A stretch of 63,995 nt of DNA, taken from positions 1-63,995 of the forward strand of contig CAZEPW010000017.1 of the NCBI GenBank assembly GCA_964514215.1, given 5' to 3'. This document shows positions 9,464-18,388 of the stretch, in pieces (position 1 is the first letter of the stretch; the number at the start of each line of letters is the position of its first letter). The notes beneath the pieces are model-generated. The model searched no databases and had not been told where the DNA came from. It saw only the letters and a program-made list of their open reading frames with translations. This DNA comes from CAYQUC01 sp964514215 (GTDB lineage Bacteria; Pseudomonadota; Gammaproteobacteria; UBA6429; Thiohalophilaceae). Both the position numbers and the translations under genes were made by a program.

Positions 9464-10513
9464 TTAACGCATCGCAGTTCTATTCCGGCATTTCCAACTA
9501 GATTTATCTATATTTTGTAATGTTTTAGAAAATCCAACCACTGCATCTGTGTATTTCTGTTGATACTCAGATAAACTAATAGCATGTACATCAACACCAT
9601 ACTGCAAATTGCCACTACTCAACACCTTTGCAATTTTATCGTTTGTAGCACGGCTAAAATGATGCCCATCGTAGTTATTATCAGTACGCGTTGTTAATTC
9701 CGAAGGAATTGAAAAATCATAAAAACGATCAAATTGCTTTGAAATTTGAAACATTGTTTGAATATAACTATTGAGTTTCCCATCTTCCAATAGTGGAATT
9801 AAGTCCCAAGCACTAATTGGTGCAACATAGGCAATAAATAAATCTGGTTTTAATTCAGCTTTTACCTTAGTCAAATAGTGGATATTAGTACTGGTATAGG
9901 GCAAGCCAAAACCTTCCAACGTGAAACATTTCGGTGGTTGGTAGTTTTTAGTTCCGGGCAGTATGTCTCCAATTAATTCATTAGTATAATACCGGTGCTG
10001 AGGTGGTTTACGCAGTATAGTTCGAAGTGAAAAATTTAGCGTATTAAACGATAAATAGCTTTTTAAACTAAGCGGTGGTAATTTAAGTTGATTTACAAAA
10101 TCAGGTACGATTGTTTTATGTTTTAATCTAGAAAAAAACCGTGCATCTATCCCAACTATACTTAACTTAGGTTTTTTCCCATAACGCCGAATGTATTTAG
10201 AATAAGCGATGAATTCTTCAGGATTACCATCTGAAAAAGAAAAATTAAAACAATTATAACCAGTAATTTTTTTCGCGTCTAAAAGTGTTACTCGCGAGCT
10301 GCCTAGCAAAATACAATCGTAATCCTTAGCATTTTTTAAGTATTCATTTACTTTTGAAAACCTTTCATTAAACGAATAATTCTCTGGAAATAATTTATTA
10401 CCACCAAAATACCATAGCGGATCAATATAGTAATTAAATGAAAAAACAGCAACTAGAGCACTTACTATAAAAAAAATAGTGACTTTAATGTATTTTTTAT
10501 GTTCAGTATTCAT
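9464..10513 (-). CDS. Membrane-anchored SGNH-like protein (AlgX/DltD-type partner of an MBOAT acyltransferase)
   Basis: 349 residues with one N-terminal membrane segment (about 9-28) and the rest predicted outside the inner membrane. ILLGSSR (68-74) matches SGNH block I with its serine; NNYDGHHFS near 285 matches the Asp-x-x-His block. Proteins of this kind sit next to MBOAT genes and receive acyl groups passed across the membrane to transfer them to a polymer, as AlgX does for alginate. The MBOAT gene ends one base before this gene starts, so the two are translationally coupled. I infer O-acylation of the polysaccharide made by this locus. The fold call rests on these short motifs, so family certainty is moderate. 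Confidence 0.75.
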   Translation of the reverse strand: MNTEHKKYIKVTIFFIVSALVAVFSFNYYIDPLWYFGGNKLFPENYSFNERFSKVNEYLKNAKDYDCILLGSSRVTLLDAKKITGYNCFNFSFSDGNPEEFIAYSKYIRRYGKKPKLSIVGIDARFFSRLKHKTIVPDFVNQLKLPPLSLKSYLSFNTLNFSLRTILRKPPQHRYYTNELIGDILPGTKNYQPPKCFTLEGFGLPYTSTNIHYLTKVKAELKPDLFIAYVAPISAWDLIPLLEDGKLNSYIQTMFQISKQFDRFYDFSIPSELTTRTDNNYDGHHFSRATNDKIAKVLSSGNLQYGVDVHAISLSEYQQKYTDAVVGFSKTLQNIDKSSWKCRNRTAMR

Positions 10514-10514
10514 G

Positions 10515-12071
10515 CTAAAACTGAAAATACAGAAACTCTGAAACTTGAGTTAAACTTAGGAATGAGCAAATAAATAAAATTGAAACATACAATGACCAAA
10601 TCATATTTGGACGCCATACAAATTTATTAATCAAAAAAATTTTAGTCAATTTTTTATTTTTTTCCTTATAATCATATGCAGGATCATAATTTGACATTAG
10701 TTCTTGTGTATTTGGTAAGATCCATAAAACCATAACCGCAGCAACTAAAAATAAAAATTGCATGCCATTTAAGATTCCAACTTCGGATTCAATGAATGTA
10801 AAACCAAAACTTGTTAAAACATGCAAAAAATTTCCAAACTTATCAAGCAATGAAACAGGTAAATTAAACATTCCCTTATAAATTTCAACAACACCGGTAA
10901 AAGATTCAGCCCTGAATAATACCCAAGCAATAGATACTAATAAGAAGGTACCAGCTCTTGCACTTAAAACTGACCACCATGTATTTAATGATGAAAAAGG
11001 TGATATTTTTTTCCAAAGGTGATTTACAATTATAAATATTCCATGCAATGCCCCCCAAAGAACAAACGTCCAAGCTGCACCATGCCATAAACCACCAATC
11101 ACCATTGTTAACATTAGATTAATATAACGCCTGCGCCGTCCTTTTTTATTACCACCTAACGGAATATAAACATAATCACGTAAAAATGCAGATAAGGTCA
11201 TATGCCAACGTTGCCAAAAATCTATTATGCTCGTGGCTTTATAGGGTGAATAAAAATTAATAGGTAATTTGACACCAAATAATCGAGCTAAGCCAATCGC
11301 CATATCAGAATAACCCGAAAAATCGAAATAAAGCTGTAATGAGTAACCAAAAGTAGCCGTCCATGCCTGAAAAAAATTAATTACCTCGCCAGATTCTGCT
11401 ATATCAAAAACTGGATTAACATAAACTGCAATATTATCGGCAATAACAACTTTTTTAAATAAACCGATAATAAAAATGCTTGAACCAACAGAAATATTTC
11501 GAAATGTCGGTGAATATGTTTCAGGATTAGAGAATTGTGGCAGCATTTGTCGATGGTGAACGATTGGACCAGCTATTAATTGAGGAAAAAAAACCACAAA
11601 TAGAGAATAATGTAAAAAATTATGCTCGCTGGTTTTATTTGTTCTAGTATCAACTAAATAAGCGATTTGTTGAAACGTAAAAAAAGAAATCCCTATCGGC
11701 AATAAAACATTGTGGAAATTCCAATCAAAACCAACAGTATAATTAAGAGTATTAAGAAAAAAGTTACTGTATTTATAATATACTAACAATAATAAATTAA
11801 AGCTTATCCCTATCACAACAAACAGCAGTGACTTATTATTATCCTCCAAAACATTATACCGGGTAATTAATAACCCAAGAGTATAATTTATAATTATTGA
11901 AAGACATATTAAAATTAAATAATCAGGATTCCACCAACCATAGAAAAATAAAGAAGCCACAACCAACCAAAATATGGCATATCGATTAGAATAATATCGC
12001 CCCAACACAAAAAACATTGCCAACGTTATTGGTAAAAAGAACACAATAAATTCGTATGAATTAAATAACAT
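10515..12071 (-). CDS. MBOAT-family polysaccharide O-acyltransferase (AlgI type)
   Basis: 518 residues, strongly hydrophobic with about 10-12 membrane segments. The family landmarks are present: LFFYGWWNPDYL near the first helices, FFPQLIAGPIVHH, a DFSGYSDMAIGLARLFG block, FWQRWHMTLSAFLRDYVYIP and the catalytic-histidine motif GGLWHGAAWTFVLWG (His near 330). AlgI-type proteins move an acetyl group across the inner membrane for O-acetylation of exported polymers. I start it at the ATG at 12071 (MLFNSYEF), the usual AlgI N-terminus; the longer form would need a TTG at 12083. It pairs with the SGNH-like gene immediately downstream. The acyl group could be acetyl or something rarer, given the neighbouring ligase genes. 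Confidence 0.92.
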   Translation of the reverse strand: MLFNSYEFIVFFLPITLAMFFVLGRYYSNRYAIFWLVVASLFFYGWWNPDYLILICLSIIINYTLGLLITRYNVLEDNNKSLLFVVIGISFNLLLLVYYKYSNFFLNTLNYTVGFDWNFHNVLLPIGISFFTFQQIAYLVDTRTNKTSEHNFLHYSLFVVFFPQLIAGPIVHHRQMLPQFSNPETYSPTFRNISVGSSIFIIGLFKKVVIADNIAVYVNPVFDIAESGEVINFFQAWTATFGYSLQLYFDFSGYSDMAIGLARLFGVKLPINFYSPYKATSIIDFWQRWHMTLSAFLRDYVYIPLGGNKKGRRRRYINLMLTMVIGGLWHGAAWTFVLWGALHGIFIIVNHLWKKISPFSSLNTWWSVLSARAGTFLLVSIAWVLFRAESFTGVVEIYKGMFNLPVSLLDKFGNFLHVLTSFGFTFIESEVGILNGMQFLFLVAAVMVLWILPNTQELMSNYDPAYDYKEKNKKLTKIFLINKFVWRPNMIWSLYVSILFICSFLSLTQVSEFLYFQF

Positions 12072-12147
12072 GGCTGTAAACAATATTGACTAAATTAGAA
12101 ATCAGTAAAAACGTATACTAATTAACTACAGATAATAATAAAAAGTA

Positions 12148-13224
12148 TTATTTCTTACTAAATATGTAATTTAATACCATTTCACCGATTGGCAGTATTT
12201 TATCTTTTTCAAAAACCAATGAATGGTGATGCAAACCAGGAGTGGTATTTATCTCGTTAATTACGCCACCGGCTTGTTGTAATGGTACGGTTATATCGCT
12301 AGTAATCACATCGATACCTCCCAATGTAATACCCAACTCATTCACAATTTTTTGACCGGTTAATACAATTGAGGGATGTATTTCATCTCGAACAACATGA
12401 TTTTCAAAACTGCTGTTTTGATTGACGACTTTTTTCACAACAACTTTTTGATTAATATCTAAGACTGAGTTTATATTCAAACCTTGTTCTTTTAGTTTTA
12501 ATTTACACTCCATATCAATTATAAGAGGATGAAACGTCAAAATTTCATCTGATTTTATTCGTTTATTATTTTCTTGTTCTATAAGTTGCTTAATTTTGCT
12601 TTTCCCATCGCCAATAACTACAGGAGGATCCCGACGCAACGCATCAATAAATTCACCTTCAATATATAGCAATCTAAATGAATCACCTTCAACTTGCTCT
12701 TCAATTAACAATGTATCACAAAAAGACGATGCAAAAATTGAGGCTTTATGTAACTTTTTTATATCGTTAATATAAGTTGTAACGCCTCTGCCAGCTCCAG
12801 TACCACTAGCAGGTTTCACAACAGCATTCTTCTTAATCGACTCAAGAAATAATTCCGCTTTAGCGAGCTGATCAATTTTATACTCTAAAAATCTTGGAAT
12901 TTGAAACTCATGTTCTTTCAAAATTTTCAAAACGAACGGTTTATTACCAGCAATATTTAATGTTAAATTATCGTCCAACATTACATTAAAATTTCTAACG
13001 TATGTTTTTTTATCACCTTTAATTATCTTAAAACAGCCATAACCCACATCATCTATTGATGCACCAATTGCATTACTCGCATCAGCCCAATATTTAATGT
13101 AAAAATCACGTTGAAATCCTGAAAAACTTTTAAATACTTTTCGATTTCTAAAGCCATTATAAGGTCTCACACAAAGTATGATTTTACGTATTAACCGTCT
13201 TACTAAATTTATGTATTTCATCAT
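12148..13224 (-). CDS. ATP-grasp ligase resembling the ATP-grasp part of cyanophycin synthetase/GshF
   Basis: 358 residues. The ATP-grasp core shows VVKPASGTGAGRGVTTYI (about 137-154), LLIEEQVEGDSFRLLYIEG (about 172-190), the linker DALRRDPPVVIGDGKSKI typical of cyanophycin-synthetase-like ligases, and the metal-binding end INEINTTPGLHHHSLV near 327. Such enzymes form amide bonds between a carboxylate and an amine. The Mur-ligase half of cyanophycin synthetase is absent, so this is a stand-alone ATP-grasp unit with an unfamiliar N-terminal 85 residues. It sits between a GT4 glycosyltransferase and the MBOAT gene, on the same strand. I infer that it adds an amide-linked amino acid or other acid to a sugar or carrier in the locus; the substrates are unknown. 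Confidence 0.83.
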   Translation of the reverse strand: MMKYINLVRRLIRKIILCVRPYNGFRNRKVFKSFSGFQRDFYIKYWADASNAIGASIDDVGYGCFKIIKGDKKTYVRNFNVMLDDNLTLNIAGNKPFVLKILKEHEFQIPRFLEYKIDQLAKAELFLESIKKNAVVKPASGTGAGRGVTTYINDIKKLHKASIFASSFCDTLLIEEQVEGDSFRLLYIEGEFIDALRRDPPVVIGDGKSKIKQLIEQENNKRIKSDEILTFHPLIIDMECKLKLKEQGLNINSVLDINQKVVVKKVVNQNSSFENHVVRDEIHPSIVLTGQKIVNELGITLGGIDVITSDITVPLQQAGGVINEINTTPGLHHHSLVFEKDKILPIGEMVLNYIFSKK

Positions 13225-13252
13225 TTCTTACAACTAATTAACTATATTTGCA

Positions 13253-14398
13253 TTAACCTTCCATTAAATTGACATATACATCTTGCAATGAAACGACAAT
13301 AGGAAAAATATTAAACTTTTCTGAAGCAACTTTAAATGCCTGCAGCTCAAGCTGTTTTTTTGTTTCAACATCCCTGTATATCTTGATAATTGCTAAAGCC
13401 AATGATTTAGGGTCATCAGCTGGAACCAAAAGTCCATTTACGCCGTCGGTTATCACTTCAGGGTTACCACCAACATTTGTAACAACAGTAGCCTTACCCA
13501 TAGCGATAGATTGTATAACCGAATTAGACATACCTTCTGTATCAGAACACAAAATAGAAACATCAAACGCAGCTAATACTGGAACGACATTTCCTAGCAC
13601 ACCAGTTAACATAAATTTATCTTCCAGTTTGTGTTTTGCTATATGTTCAATTATCTCATTTTTGGTTTTCGAGTAACCTCCGCCTACAACCATAAACCTG
13701 ACGTTAGTTATTTCTTTCACCACATCTACAGCAGCATTAACTAAAATATCATGTCTTTTCTCTGGCCTTAACGCAGCCAACATTCCAACGACAAACTCGT
13801 TTTGTTTTACACCAATATTTTTACGTATAATATTTCTATCAAATATTTTATCACTGTAAACATCAAGATCAATTCCGTTGTATATAGTGATAATTTTGTC
13901 AGGAGATAAACCTTCTTTTTTAATACATTCCAATCGAACTTCTGAACTTACCGCTATCACTTTATCAGTCAGTAAATTCATAAACCGGTACAACCACCAG
14001 TGATGTTTTTGATGCCAATACCCCGTATCACGGCGAGTTGTAATTAACTTAAAATTCTTCCATGGAATCCACGCAATTATACTTGCTATTAGATTTGGAT
14101 TAAACATATACGACTGAAAAATGTTCGTTTTATTTTCCCTAAGGAACATTTTAATCCTAAATATTGCTTTAAGCGTTTTAAGCGGACTCATTAAATTTTC
14201 TAAATTTAATACTAAACTTTTAACATTTAATTCTTTTAATAATTCAAATTGCTCACCTTCACTACGAAGACATATCACGCTAACATTAAACTTATTATAA
14301 TCAATGTTAGTTAGCACACTAATTAAGTGTGTTTGAGCCCCGGCCCAACCTATTGAGTCAATAATATAGGTAACATTTATTTTTTTATTATTATTCAT
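13253..14398 (-). CDS. Glycosyltransferase family 4
   Basis: 381 residues with the two-domain GT-B layout. The N-terminal acceptor half starts VTYIIDSIGWAGAQTHLISVL. The C-terminal nucleotide-sugar half carries VGMLAALRPEKRHDILVNA near 210, LTGVLGNVVPVLAAFDVSIL, and the E-x(7)-E type segment DTEGMSNSVIQSIAMGKATV. There is no signal peptide; it should work at the cytoplasmic face of the membrane, adding one sugar to the lipid-linked repeat unit. It lies 10 bases before the YdcF-like stop codon region on the same strand. The donor sugar cannot be read from the sequence. Confidence 0.88.
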   Translation of the reverse strand: MNNNKKINVTYIIDSIGWAGAQTHLISVLTNIDYNKFNVSVICLRSEGEQFELLKELNVKSLVLNLENLMSPLKTLKAIFRIKMFLRENKTNIFQSYMFNPNLIASIIAWIPWKNFKLITTRRDTGYWHQKHHWWLYRFMNLLTDKVIAVSSEVRLECIKKEGLSPDKIITIYNGIDLDVYSDKIFDRNIIRKNIGVKQNEFVVGMLAALRPEKRHDILVNAAVDVVKEITNVRFMVVGGGYSKTKNEIIEHIAKHKLEDKFMLTGVLGNVVPVLAAFDVSILCSDTEGMSNSVIQSIAMGKATVVTNVGGNPEVITDGVNGLLVPADDPKSLALAIIKIYRDVETKKQLELQAFKVASEKFNIFPIVVSLQDVYVNLMEG

Positions 14399-14408
14399 AC
14401 ATCAACCA

Positions 14409-15149
14409 TTAATATTTTCCTGAAATCGCATACCAAAAATACCCTAATATTTCATGAAACGCCGCTGTACTTTTATTAAGAGCAGTAATTTGAGGTAATA
14501 AACTACCTGGAAATGCTGCACTGATATATTTACTATCGACGGGAAAACGACAAAACTTTATGCCATATTTATCAAAAGTTTCGCTAGCTCTTGGAATATG
14601 TAGTGCCGAAGTTACCAACCAATATCTAGAAACATTCATCCCGTTTAATATTTTGGTAACATTTGAGGCGCTTGCATACGTTGTTTTAGCATTACGATCA
14701 ATAACAATTTCACCATCAAAACCTATTTTTTTTATTAATGAAGCCATAATATCCGCTTCAGTAAAACGACCACCATAACCTCCAGATACAATTATATTTT
14801 TAATTTGCAAATCTTTAGCTAACTTTAAACCAGACAATGTACGTCGGTAACTTGGTTCTTTAAGCCGCCATATTTCATCTATTGATGTCGGATCACCCGT
14901 AATTCCACCACTTAATATAACAACAGTATCAATGCCTTCCTTTAAACAATGATTGTCAATATTGGAATTTTCAACTTGTGCCACTATAAAATTAGCACCC
15001 AATGGAGTTGTTAGTGATAAATAAAAAAATAAAACAACATACAACACCTTCGTTAAATATTTTTTTTCATATTTACTAAATATAACAACAACAACCAAAC
15101 TCGCGCCAATTAAAAACAACGGTTCTATCAATAACGAAATCCATCTCAT
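14409..15149 (-). CDS. YdcF-like DUF218 membrane protein
   Basis: 246 residues. Two hydrophobic segments lie at the N-terminus (about 5-25 and 33-52). The DUF218 domain follows, with VVILSGGITGDPTSIDEIW near 72-90, IIVSGGYGGRFTEADIMASLI near 120-140, an AKTTYASASN segment and the conserved WLVTSALHIPRA. Relatives (SanA, ElyC, YdcF) are tied to envelope polysaccharide or undecaprenyl-carrier metabolism, but no reaction is firmly known for this branch. The start codon lies one base after the stop of the propeller gene, so the two are coupled. Its place inside an exopolysaccharide locus fits a role in lipid-carrier handling, which is inference. Confidence 0.85.
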   Translation of the reverse strand: MRWISLLIEPLFLIGASLVVVVIFSKYEKKYLTKVLYVVLFFYLSLTTPLGANFIVAQVENSNIDNHCLKEGIDTVVILSGGITGDPTSIDEIWRLKEPSYRRTLSGLKLAKDLQIKNIIVSGGYGGRFTEADIMASLIKKIGFDGEIVIDRNAKTTYASASNVTKILNGMNVSRYWLVTSALHIPRASETFDKYGIKFCRFPVDSKYISAAFPGSLLPQITALNKSTAAFHEILGYFWYAISGKY

Positions 15150-15150
15150 A

Positions 15151-16395
15151 TTACTTAGGTCTTTGTTTCGGAGACAAGCTCAAGTCAATCAAATAGTCTG
15201 AGACATCACCATCGCCCCAATTACTAGCAAATATTATTTTACTACCATATTTGTTCGTAACAGCTTGCTGTTCAGCAAAATAACCACCATTTTTACGACT
15301 ACTTCGATGATGAGCAACACGACGAATGTCACGAGAACCATCCAATTTGACCCAGAAAATTTCAAAATCATGGTTAGGGTATTTATTATCCGGGCCTTGA
15401 GTTGATATTAACGCCCAACCAGGTTTATCCAAATTACGACACGATACATGAGGCGTACTACGCCATCCAATGCGAACTAAAATATCTAACTTGCCAGTTT
15501 TCAAATTAGCGATATTTATATTCCGATTACCGTCAATTTCATAATCTGCACCATCAAAAACTAGAAACTCATCGCCATTCGAACCTAAGCACAAATCACC
15601 ATGACCATAAGTACCTCTTGGCAAATCATGAAGAAGTTTCATTTTAATATCATAAATTCGTGAGCGATATTTTCCCATCGCAACAACATATCGACCACTT
15701 GGTGAAACACTAACCCAATCAGAAGCAACATATTTTGTAACAGATTCTTTCTTACTCACAGTATTATTTAAAACATCATAAACAAAAATATCTCTTATAG
15801 AACCTTGCTCACCAAGAAAGGCATAATAACGACCTTGTTTATCCATATTGCCTTCAAGCTTACCCCTAATTTTTTTATATTCGCTAAAGGAATTCAATAA
15901 TGTTCTTGAATTCGTTTTAATATCATATACAAACATTCCTCGAGCATATTTGTTTTGATTAATTTTCCCCAAATAATAAAACTTATTAGGATCCGTCGGA
16001 TGCCATTGAATTTCAGGTTCACCGCTCCACAGTATTAGCTTTTGGATTGGCTTCCAAGTTTTAGCGTCGTATAACCACTTACTACCATTACTTCCAAACA
16101 TTAATGCAAATGTTTCATCTGCATTAAAAGGATTCGCTTTTGAATAATAATGTCGAATACGTTTAACCCTAGGAACTTGAGAGGGGTCTGTAATTCTTTG
16201 AATAACAGTATTGAATACAGGGTCCACATAAGATTTATGCAATTCAGGCTTTTCAAGCTTTGGCACTGACAAAATATGATGACCTGTTTTAAGTTTTGAA
16301 AACAAATCGTCATTAGCATAAATATTTGAACTCAGCATCAATAAACTTATTAACACTATCTCACTTAATCTATTTTTTTTTCGTAAATAACTCAT
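15151..16395 (-). CDS. Exported beta-propeller protein of unknown function
   Basis: 414 residues with an N-terminal signal peptide (hydrophobic core IVLISLLMLSSNIYA, cleavage near 27). The rest is rich in beta-type repeats with Trp and Asp-Gly turns, for example IQWHPTDPNKFYYLG, MFVYDIKTNSRTLLN, DWVSVSPSGRYVVAMG and IIFASNWGDGDVSDY, as in TolB-like or oligogalacturonate-lyase-like propellers. I see no certain catalytic site. It is probably periplasmic or surface-exposed, and in a polysaccharide locus could bind or cut the polymer. It is coupled to the YdcF-like gene downstream and lies 12 bases after a GT4 gene. Fold assignment is moderate and function is unknown. Confidence 0.75.
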   Translation of the reverse strand: MSYLRKKNRLSEIVLISLLMLSSNIYANDDLFSKLKTGHHILSVPKLEKPELHKSYVDPVFNTVIQRITDPSQVPRVKRIRHYYSKANPFNADETFALMFGSNGSKWLYDAKTWKPIQKLILWSGEPEIQWHPTDPNKFYYLGKINQNKYARGMFVYDIKTNSRTLLNSFSEYKKIRGKLEGNMDKQGRYYAFLGEQGSIRDIFVYDVLNNTVSKKESVTKYVASDWVSVSPSGRYVVAMGKYRSRIYDIKMKLLHDLPRGTYGHGDLCLGSNGDEFLVFDGADYEIDGNRNINIANLKTGKLDILVRIGWRSTPHVSCRNLDKPGWALISTQGPDNKYPNHDFEIFWVKLDGSRDIRRVAHHRSSRKNGGYFAEQQAVTNKYGSKIIFASNWGDGDVSDYLIDLSLSPKQRPK

Positions 16396-16407
16396 TTCTC
16401 ATATCTC

Positions 16408-17532
16408 TCATAAATAACTCAAATAAATAGCCTTATCGCCAACCACCCATTGTTTTCGAGAAAAAAGATCAACAACACGTTGGCGTGATTTTTTTCCAAA
16501 CTCCACAAACTTCTTATCCACCAATATTTTTTGCATACAGCTAGCCAAATCATCAACGTTAGCAGCCTCAAATAATAACCCGGTATTATTTTCATCGACA
16601 ACTTCAGGACACCCACCAATTCGAGGAGCAATTACCGCTTTGCCAGCAGCCATCGCCTCACGAGCAGCCAAAGGAAATGATTCTCTAGTAGACGATAAAA
16701 CAAATACATCAAACATGGATAAATGCTCAGCAACATTTCGCTTTAACCCTGTAAAAATCACAGAATCATTTAAATTAAGACTATCCGCAATCGCTTTGGT
16801 TTCATCCATTAATGGCCCGTCACCAACAATTAATAACTTAGCATTTTCGTTTGAACTCAATACCTTAGCAAAAGCTCTTAATAAATATTGATGTCCTTTT
16901 TCTTCAGATAATCGTGCAACAATACCAAATATAGCGTGTTTATTTTTATCTAAACCATATTCCTGTAATAACTTCTCATTTGGCTCATGAGGCAAAAACT
17001 TATCTGTGTCGATACCACTATGAATTACACTACTTTTCAATTCGCCCAAACCACTTTTTATTAATCTATTTCTTTCATAATGCGATTCAAAAATAACATA
17101 ATCAGAACAAATATTTAAAATTATACCACCATATTTAAAATGCATTGGGTTATGTATATTATGAATAGTTGTAACAATCGGTAGTTTTTTGTTAGTGCTT
17201 TTTACTCTATAAGAAAAAGGTATTAAGCGCAGACAAATAAAACTAGCAATACTTGACCGAACAGACTGAGGCGCAAGAATATCAATATTTTCTTGTTTAA
17301 TAAACTTTCTAAGTTTAAAGCCAACTTTAAGCAGACCAATCAGGCCCTTAAATTGAAAATCCAAGTTTACAAAAATTGCTCCTCGTGATTGCAATTCATC
17401 AAGCATAACCCCTGGAGTTGAGGCAACATAAACCTCATCGCCCTCTTTGACTAAGTCTTTTGAAAGTGCCAGCATATCAGATTGCACACCGCCTACACCA
17501 AAGGGTTCTGTTAATAAATACATTAATTTCAT
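16408..17532 (-). CDS. Glycosyltransferase family 4
   Basis: 374 residues, GT-B fold. The glycine-rich start LTEPFGVGGVQSDMLAL (about 7-23) belongs to the acceptor domain. The donor-binding half shows FGIVARLSEEKGHQYLLRAF near 197, LLIVGDGPLMDETK, VIFTGLKRNVAEHLSMFDVF and the E-x(7)-E region STRESFPLAAREAMAAGKAV. It should be cytoplasmic and membrane-associated, adding a sugar to the repeat unit of the exopolysaccharide. The spacing of 12-13 bases to both neighbours suggests one transcript with the deacetylase upstream and the propeller downstream. The donor sugar is unknown. Confidence 0.9.
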   Translation of the reverse strand: MKLMYLLTEPFGVGGVQSDMLALSKDLVKEGDEVYVASTPGVMLDELQSRGAIFVNLDFQFKGLIGLLKVGFKLRKFIKQENIDILAPQSVRSSIASFICLRLIPFSYRVKSTNKKLPIVTTIHNIHNPMHFKYGGIILNICSDYVIFESHYERNRLIKSGLGELKSSVIHSGIDTDKFLPHEPNEKLLQEYGLDKNKHAIFGIVARLSEEKGHQYLLRAFAKVLSSNENAKLLIVGDGPLMDETKAIADSLNLNDSVIFTGLKRNVAEHLSMFDVFVLSSTRESFPLAAREAMAAGKAVIAPRIGGCPEVVDENNTGLLFEAANVDDLASCMQKILVDKKFVEFGKKSRQRVVDLFSRKQWVVGDKAIYLSYL

Positions 17533-17545
17533 TTTAATCCATTCC

Positions 17546-18388
17546 CTATTTATTTATATTATTAAAGGACATTTTCTTAAAATTTCGCATACGTTCCCAA
17601 TGCAAAACTTGATGTATTAAGTCAAAAGAACCATTCAATTTTAAAAAAAACTCCATATCTGCATCTTTGTTGGTCACTTCAGTTCTATTTAGTTCAAACT
17701 TCGAAATATGACAACGATTTTTACCTGGCGACACAGTAACTGCAGTTTCATAACCGGCTTCATTAATTAGCGCAACTTCTCTCGAGCCAAAATCACCAGA
17801 AGGATAACAAAAATGCTTTACTTCAGAACTTAATTTACTTTCAATTATTTCTTTACTCTTAAAAATTTCTTTCTTAACATCAATAGTATTTAAACGAGAT
17901 AAAAACGGATGTGATAGTGTATGAGAACCAATAGTAATGTTATCTAATTTATTAAGTTCGCACACTTCCCCCCAGTCCAAGTGTAACCGTTTATTTTCAT
18001 TGCGATATCTTGGATGAGACTTATCTTGGTTGCAAAAATCCGTTGTTACAAAAATAGTTGCAGGTATATTATATTTTTGTAAAATAGGTAATGCATACTC
18101 AAGATTATCCAAATAACCATCATCAAAAGTTACTACAACATTTCTAGAATTTTTTTTATTTAAGTATAAATCTTTTGCAGCTGTATCCAACGAAACCACA
18201 TTACAATATTGAGATAAATATCGCATTTGAGCCTCGAAAACATCAGGGTTTACCGTAAGCTGATCATAATTCGTTGTTTTAATAACCCGGTGGTACATTA
18301 GCACTCGAACTCCTGGTCGTAAAATAGCACCAATATAACTAAATGGTAATATACCTCCACTCACAGCGAGTCTTGCAATACGACTCAT
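17546..18388 (-). CDS. Polysaccharide deacetylase (NodB domain)
   Basis: 280 residues. The NodB metal and catalytic motifs are complete: VVTFDDGYLDNLEYALPIL (motif 1 with the Asp-Asp pair, about 86-104), SHTLSHPFLSRL (motif 2, His-x-x-x-His) and FCYPSGDFGSREVALINEAG (motif 3). This CE4 family removes N-acetyl or O-acetyl groups from sugars. The conserved N-terminal VLMYHRV is also seen. There is no clear signal peptide, so it may act on precursors in the cytoplasm or be exported by an unseen route. Its start overlaps the end of the upstream GT4 gene by 4 bases, which indicates translational coupling. It is one of four deacetylase-like genes in this locus. Confidence 0.92.
   Translation of the reverse strand: MSRIARLAVSGGILPFSYIGAILRPGVRVLMYHRVIKTTNYDQLTVNPDVFEAQMRYLSQYCNVVSLDTAAKDLYLNKKNSRNVVVTFDDGYLDNLEYALPILQKYNIPATIFVTTDFCNQDKSHPRYRNENKRLHLDWGEVCELNKLDNITIGSHTLSHPFLSRLNTIDVKKEIFKSKEIIESKLSSEVKHFCYPSGDFGSREVALINEAGYETAVTVSPGKNRCHISKFELNRTEVTNKDADMEFFLKLNGSFDLIHQVLHWERMRNFKKMSFNNINK

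Noticed and set aside
13269..13676. Plus-strand open frame of 135 codons
   Set aside because: It lies fully inside the GT4 gene on the other strand and has no domain or ribosome site.
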